From assembly GCF_000744705.1 (NCBI RefSeq), contig NZ_JQML01000001.1:7698017-7762016 (forward strand): a stretch of 64,000 bases of DNA, read 5' to 3'. Below the pieces are notes generated by a model. The model had not been told where the DNA came from, did not search any database, and saw nothing but the letters and a program-made list of their open reading frames with translations. Source of the stretch: Streptacidiphilus albus JL83. GTDB lineage: Bacteria > Actinomycetota > Actinomycetes > Streptomycetales > Streptomycetaceae. How positions within the stretch are numbered: the first letter of the stretch is position 1; every line of letters starts with the position of its first letter. The position numbers were made by a program, and so were the translations under genes. Positions 60,653-64,000 of the stretch are shown in pieces.

Positions 60653-61804
60653 ATGCACCTGTCCGAACTCGTGGGGCTGCGGCCGGTTCCGTGCGCCGGA
60701 CTGCTGCTGACCCTCACCCGGCGCTGCCCGTTGAGCTGCGCGCACTGCTCCACCTCCTCCACCAGGGAGGGCGAGGAGCCCGGCGCGGCCCGACTGCGGC
60801 GCTTCGTCGGCTCGTTCACCGCCGAAGACCGACCCGAGCTGGTCATGCTCACCGGCGGCGAACCCCTGCTGCTGCCCGAGCTGGCCGCCGAACTCGCTGC
60901 CACGGCCCGCACCGTGGGCACCCGCAGCGCACTGCTCAGCGGCATGTTCTTCGCCCGGGACGGTCGCATCCCGGACCGGATCATGCGGGCGATCACCGCC
61001 GTCGACCACTTCTCGGCGAGCCTGGACGTCCACCACGAGCGCGAGGTGCCGCGGGCCGGGGTCTTCCGGGCGATGCACCGGGTGCTGGACGCCGGGATCC
61101 CGGTCAGCTTCCACCTCACCGGGACCGGGGAGGACGACCCGTACCTCGCCGGGCTGACCGCCGAGATCCGCCGGGAGTTCGCCGACCGGGCACCGATGCT
61201 GGTCAACCGGGTCCGCCCGCTCGGCCGGGCCGCCTCCTGGGCCGCCGCCTCGGCGGTCGTGTCCGCCGCCCGGCCGGGTGCCGGGCCGGACCCCGGGCGG
61301 GCGCTGCCCTGCGCGATGGCCGCGTGGCCGGTGGTGGCCTTCGACGGGACGGTCCTCGCCTGCTGCAACCAGCAGGCGGTGGACGGCCGGCCGGTCCCCG
61401 AGCACCTGCGGCTGGGCCACCTCGCCGAGGACGACTGGGCCGCCGTGCGCCGCCGTTCGCTGGCGTCCCCGGTGCTGCGGATGATCCGCACGGTCGGGCC
61501 GTCCCACCTGTACGCGCGGTACGCGGCGGGCGGCTGCGCCGACCCCGGCAGTGCGGCACCCGGCAGCGCGGCCCCCGGCTACTGCAGCGGCTGCCGCAGG
61601 CTCTCGGACCACCCCGAGGTGGTCGCCGGCGCCACCCGGGACGCCTCCGGAGCGCTCGGCGAGCTCCTCGACCAGCTCTCCGCCGCCCGGCAGACGGCCG
61701 CCGGCCCGGTGGAGCTGGTGCGCAGGCACGGCGGCGGCCGCCACGCCGCGTTGGTGGCCCTGTCCGGACCGCCCCCGAGCCCCGGTTCCGGGAGCGGGCC
61801 ATGA
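60653..61804 (+). CDS. Radical SAM enzyme with C-terminal cysteine-rich (SPASM-like) region
   Basis: A 383-residue protein from ATG 60653 after GGGGGGAAG. The cluster motif is Cys25-X3-Cys29-X2-Cys32 (RRCPLSCAHC), followed by VMLTGGEPLLLPELAAELA for SAM binding. Further cysteines (LPCAMAAW, VLACCNQQ, GGCADPG, YCSGC) could hold an auxiliary Fe-S cluster. The family includes RiPP-modifying enzymes. Its stop overlaps the next start (ATGA), and the cassette ends with a 67-residue peptide that is a candidate substrate. Confidence 0.9.
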   Translation: MHLSELVGLRPVPCAGLLLTLTRRCPLSCAHCSTSSTREGEEPGAARLRRFVGSFTAEDRPELVMLTGGEPLLLPELAAELAATARTVGTRSALLSGMFFARDGRIPDRIMRAITAVDHFSASLDVHHEREVPRAGVFRAMHRVLDAGIPVSFHLTGTGEDDPYLAGLTAEIRREFADRAPMLVNRVRPLGRAASWAAASAVVSAARPGAGPDPGRALPCAMAAWPVVAFDGTVLACCNQQAVDGRPVPEHLRLGHLAEDDWAAVRRRSLASPVLRMIRTVGPSHLYARYAAGGCADPGSAAPGSAAPGYCSGCRRLSDHPEVVAGATRDASGALGELLDQLSAARQTAAGPVELVRRHGGGRHAALVALSGPPPSPGSGSGP

Positions 61805-62579
61805 CCGACCCGCGCATCTCGGCCGACCCGCGCATCTCCGCCGACCCGCGCATCTCCGCCGACCCGCGTTTCTCCGCCGAACTGCGGGCGACGCTGGCCC
61901 TGGCCGCGCCCGCCGTCCGCGCCGCCTCCGCCGCCCTCTGGCGTCCGGCCGGCCTGCGGGCCCGCTACCTCGGCTACCTGGGCGCGATGCACGCCCTGCT
62001 CCGGGCCTCGGTGCCGCTGCTGGAGCTGGCCGCCGCCCGCTGCGCCGAACTGGCCCCGGGCGACCCGGCGGCCGGGCCGCTCGGCCGGTACCTGCTCCGG
62101 CACGCCGAGGAGGAACGCGGCCACGACGACTGGCTGCTGGCCGACCTGGCCGTGGCCGGCGGCGACCCCGCCGCCGCCCTCGCCGCCGTCCCCCGGCCGC
62201 CGTCGCGGCCATGGCCGGGGCCCAGTACTACTGGATCGAGCACCACCACCCGGTCGCCCTGCTCGGCTACCTGGCCGTCCTGGAGGGCAATGCCCCGGCT
62301 CCCGGGCTGGCGCAGCGGCTGGCGGCCGGGACCGCGCTGCCTGCCGCCGCCTTCCGTACCGTCCGTGACCACGCTCTCCTCGACACCGGCCATCTGGCGG
62401 AACTGGACGGCCTGTTGGACCGGCTGCCGCTGGGGCCGGACCGCCGGACGGCGGTGCGGGTGAGCGCGCTGCACACGGCCCGCGAACTGGCCCGGCTGTT
62501 CCACGAACTCGCCGCGGACCATCGACCCGTCTTCCCGCTCGCCCCTGTCCCCGCACCAGTACCGGGAGGTCCGCCATGA
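61801..62579 (+). pseudogene. Heme-oxygenase-like (HDO-type) iron enzyme, one apparent 1-base frameshift
   Basis: The reading from ATG 61801 gives a repeat-rich N-terminus, then RARYLGYLGAMHALLRASVPLLELAAARC and LLRHAEEERGHDDWLLADLA, with the Glu/His ligand pattern. The second half, in another frame, continues with AAMAGAQYYWIEHHHPVALLGYLAVLEGN and ALLDTGHLAELDGLLDRL. Adding one C at run 62190-62194 joins them into about 259 residues. The fold is the heme-oxygenase-like diiron group, often acting on amino acids or fatty acids. Overlaps (ATGA) on both sides argue for an intact coupled gene and a read error. If the sequence is right, the gene is broken. Confidence 0.75.
61807..61878 (+). repeat. 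18-bp coding tandem repeat
   Basis: Four copies of an 18-base unit (GACCCGCGCATCTCCGCC type) encode DPRISA, DPRISA, DPRISA and DPRFSA at the N-terminus of the heme-oxygenase-like protein, immediately after its start codon. Confidence 0.85.
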
Positions 62580-62779
62580 CCGACGACCGCACTGCCAGGA
62601 TCGGCCGCCTCTACGAAGCCGGCTTCGTCGTCGACGCCTTCAGCGAGGAACAGGTGGAGGTGCTGCTCGGGCTCGGCCCGGACGAGCTCAACATCCTGCT
62701 GGACATCAAGAGCCGCCTCGACGAGGCGGCGCCCGAGGTGGAGGCACACAGTGAGATCGCCGGTGGCGCGCTCTTCTGA
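62576..62779 (+). CDS. 67-residue small protein, candidate RiPP precursor or carrier
   Basis: From ATG 62576, overlapping the previous stop (ATGA). The sequence is helical and acidic (FSEEQVEVLLGLGPDELNILLDIKSRLDE) and ends APEVEAHSEIAGGALF. The segment APEVEAHSE (52-60) matches APEVEAHAE (16-24) of the class III precursor on the other strand. Coupling to a radical SAM enzyme and an iron oxygenase suggests that the C-terminal end is modified. There is no Cys and only one Ser near the end, so lanthionine formation is not expected. Confidence 0.75.
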   Translation: MTDDRTARIGRLYEAGFVVDAFSEEQVEVLLGLGPDELNILLDIKSRLDEAAPEVEAHSEIAGGALF

Positions 62780-64000
62780 ACCGCCCAGTTCCGAACCGTC
62801 CTGCTCCGGCTGCCGGAGGACGCTTCCGGTCGACGCCCGGTTCTGTCCCTCCTGCGGTGCGCCCTGCGCCCCGGCGTCCCCGGTCGGGTCGGTGGAGGCC
62901 CGCAAGGTGGTCACCGTCCTCTTCTGCGACCTGGTCGGCTCCACCGCCCTGTCCGGCGTCCTCGACCCGGAGACCCTCCGGGTGGTCACGCTCCGGTACT
63001 TCGAGGTGATGAAGGCTCAGATCGAGGCGCACGGCGGCACCGTGGAGAAGTTCATCGGCGACGCGGTGATGGCCGTGTTCGGAGTGCCCACCGTCCGCGA
63101 GGACGACGCCCGCCGCGCCCTGGCCGCCGCCCTCGGCATGCTCGACGCCCTCGGCCGGCTCAACACCGAGCTGGACGCCGGTCCGGGCGTCCGCCTGGGC
63201 GTGCGGATCGGCGTCAACACCGGCCAGGTGGTCACCGGTTCCGACGCCTCCGCGCGGCAGGCCCTGGTCTCCGGCGAGACGGTCAACATCGCCGCGCGGC
63301 TGGAGCAGAACGCCGGCGCCGACCAGATCCTGCTGGGACCGGACACCCTGCTCGCGGCCGGCACCACGGTCTCGGTCGAGGAGGTCGGCCCGCTCCGGCT
63401 CAAGGGCAAGACCGAGGAGGTCACCGCCTACCGGCTGCTCGGGCTCGGCGGCGACGAACCCGAGCAACTGCGGCGCTTCGACGTCCCGTTCGTCGGCCGG
63501 GAGCGGGAGCTGGCCGCCCTGGACGCGGCCCTGGAGCGGGCCGTGGCCGGGTGCGGCGCGCAGTCGCTGCTGGTCCACGGGGAGGCCGGGCAGGGCAAGA
63601 CCCGACTGGTCCGGGAGTGGCTCCGCCTCTGGACCGGCACCGGGTACGAGGCCGGAACCGGGCCGCGGCCCGGCGCCGGCCCGGCCCACGGCGCCGGGCG
63701 CTGCCGCCAGTACGGCGAGCAGGGCTCGCTGAGCCCGCTCGCCGAGGCGGTCGGCGGCCTGCTCGGCCGGGCCCGGCCCGGTGCGGACGCCGAGGACGCC
63801 CTGGCACTGCTGGCCGAGGGCCTGCTCGCCGACGGCACCCCCAGCCCCACCCTGGACGACACCTGCGCCGCCCTGCTCCAGGTGCTGGCCTCGGTCGCGG
63901 CCCGGCGGCCGGTGGTGCTGGTGCTGGACGACTGCCACTGGGCCGGACCGCTGCTGCTCGACGTCGTGGACCGGCTGGTCCGGGACCTCGGCGGGGCCGC
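62751..64000 (+). CDS. Nucleotide cyclase/AAA ATPase regulator, 3'-truncated by window end
   Basis: I use GTG 62751, with GGAGG 6 bases upstream, overlapping the small-protein gene by 29 bases. An N-terminal zinc ribbon (CSGC...CPSC) precedes a class III adenylate/guanylate cyclase domain (VVTVLFCDLVGSTALSG, EKFIGDAVMAVFGVPTVREDDARRALAAAL, GVNTGQVVTG). Then comes an AAA domain with FVGRERELAALDAAL, Walker A VHGEAGQGKTRLV and Walker B PVVLVLDDCHWAG. The open frame continues past base 64000. The architecture is that of large actinobacterial signal-responsive regulators with a helical C-terminus. The metal-binding Asp residues of the cyclase are present. Confidence 0.85.
   Translation, partial: MRSPVARSSEPPSSEPSCSGCRRTLPVDARFCPSCGAPCAPASPVGSVEARKVVTVLFCDLVGSTALSGVLDPETLRVVTLRYFEVMKAQIEAHGGTVEKFIGDAVMAVFGVPTVREDDARRALAAALGMLDALGRLNTELDAGPGVRLGVRIGVNTGQVVTGSDASARQALVSGETVNIAARLEQNAGADQILLGPDTLLAAGTTVSVEEVGPLRLKGKTEEVTAYRLLGLGGDEPEQLRRFDVPFVGRERELAALDAALERAVAGCGAQSLLVHGEAGQGKTRLVREWLRLWTGTGYEAGTGPRPGAGPAHGAGRCRQYGEQGSLSPLAEAVGGLLGRARPGADAEDALALLAEGLLADGTPSPTLDDTCAALLQVLASVAARRPVVLVLDDCHWAGPLLLDVVDRLVRDLGGA

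Noticed and set aside
1..64000. tRNA, rRNA, insertion sequences, integrases or attachment sites
   Set aside because: I saw no tRNA or rRNA signatures, no transposase or integrase motifs and no flanking direct repeats. The accessory blocks therefore show no visible mobile-element boundary here.

Overview
The window is very GC-rich, with GTG/TTG starts, many 4-base ATGA/GTGA gene overlaps, SARP regulators, a long-form GAPDH and several RiPP/NRPS-like loci. This points to a Streptomycetaceae actinomycete (Streptomyces, Kitasatospora or Streptacidiphilus type); I cannot name a species. The gene density of transport, regulation and specialised metabolism fits a chromosome arm or arm boundary.

Layout. 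3-2003: C-terminal part of a secreted GH3 glycosidase. 2098-9674: a hydroxyproline-utilisation locus with a divergent Xaa-Pro aminopeptidase, a three-subunit D-hydroxyproline dehydrogenase, a pyrroline-hydroxycarboxylate deaminase, 4-hydroxyproline epimerase and a GntR regulator; two candidate operators share ATGTCACA. 9967-17640: core or ordinary genes (secreted PGRP amidase, quinone oxidoreductase, DUF3052 protein, GAPDH, FAH-family hydrolase, broken DeoR regulator). 17851-23099: a four-gene operon of an XRE/TPR regulator, a TIR protein with a glycine-rich repeat tail, a P-loop NTPase and a two-helix membrane protein. It looks like an uncharacterised conflict or signalling system and is the best candidate for an undescribed system. 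23194-28393: phosphotransferase, a two-gene unit with a 30-residue hydrophobic peptide, and an AfsR-like SARP/NB-ARC/TPR regulator split by a frameshift.

28520-37754: an operon in which a membrane GGDEF-EAL protein is translationally coupled to an MbtH-A-T-R NRPS-like enzyme, then a leucyl/phenylalanyl-tRNA transferase homologue and an MFS exporter. This is the architecture of tRNA-dependent peptide aldehyde (livipeptin-like) pathways. 38107-47689: a LuxR-type LAL regulator and a five-gene oxidoreductase operon (two GMC enzymes, small subunit, ferritin-like protein, acetoacetate-decarboxylase-like protein), each gene overlapping the next by 4 bases.

47807-62779: a double lanthipeptide region. 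It holds a class II pair (LanM and a one-cysteine precursor), a SARP regulator, and a class III set (precursor, LanKC, MFS exporter, two luciferase-like flavin monooxygenases and a flavin reductase). A divergent cassette of radical SAM enzyme, heme-oxygenase-like protein and 67-residue small protein shares an APEVEAH motif with the class III precursor. 62751-64000: start of a nucleotide-cyclase/AAA regulator, cut by the window end.

Several genes (SARP near 26175, luciferase-like gene at 55190 and 55972, heme-oxygenase-like gene at 62192, possibly the DeoR remnant at 17582) appear to lack one base in a G or C run. Most of these are probably sequencing errors rather than decay.
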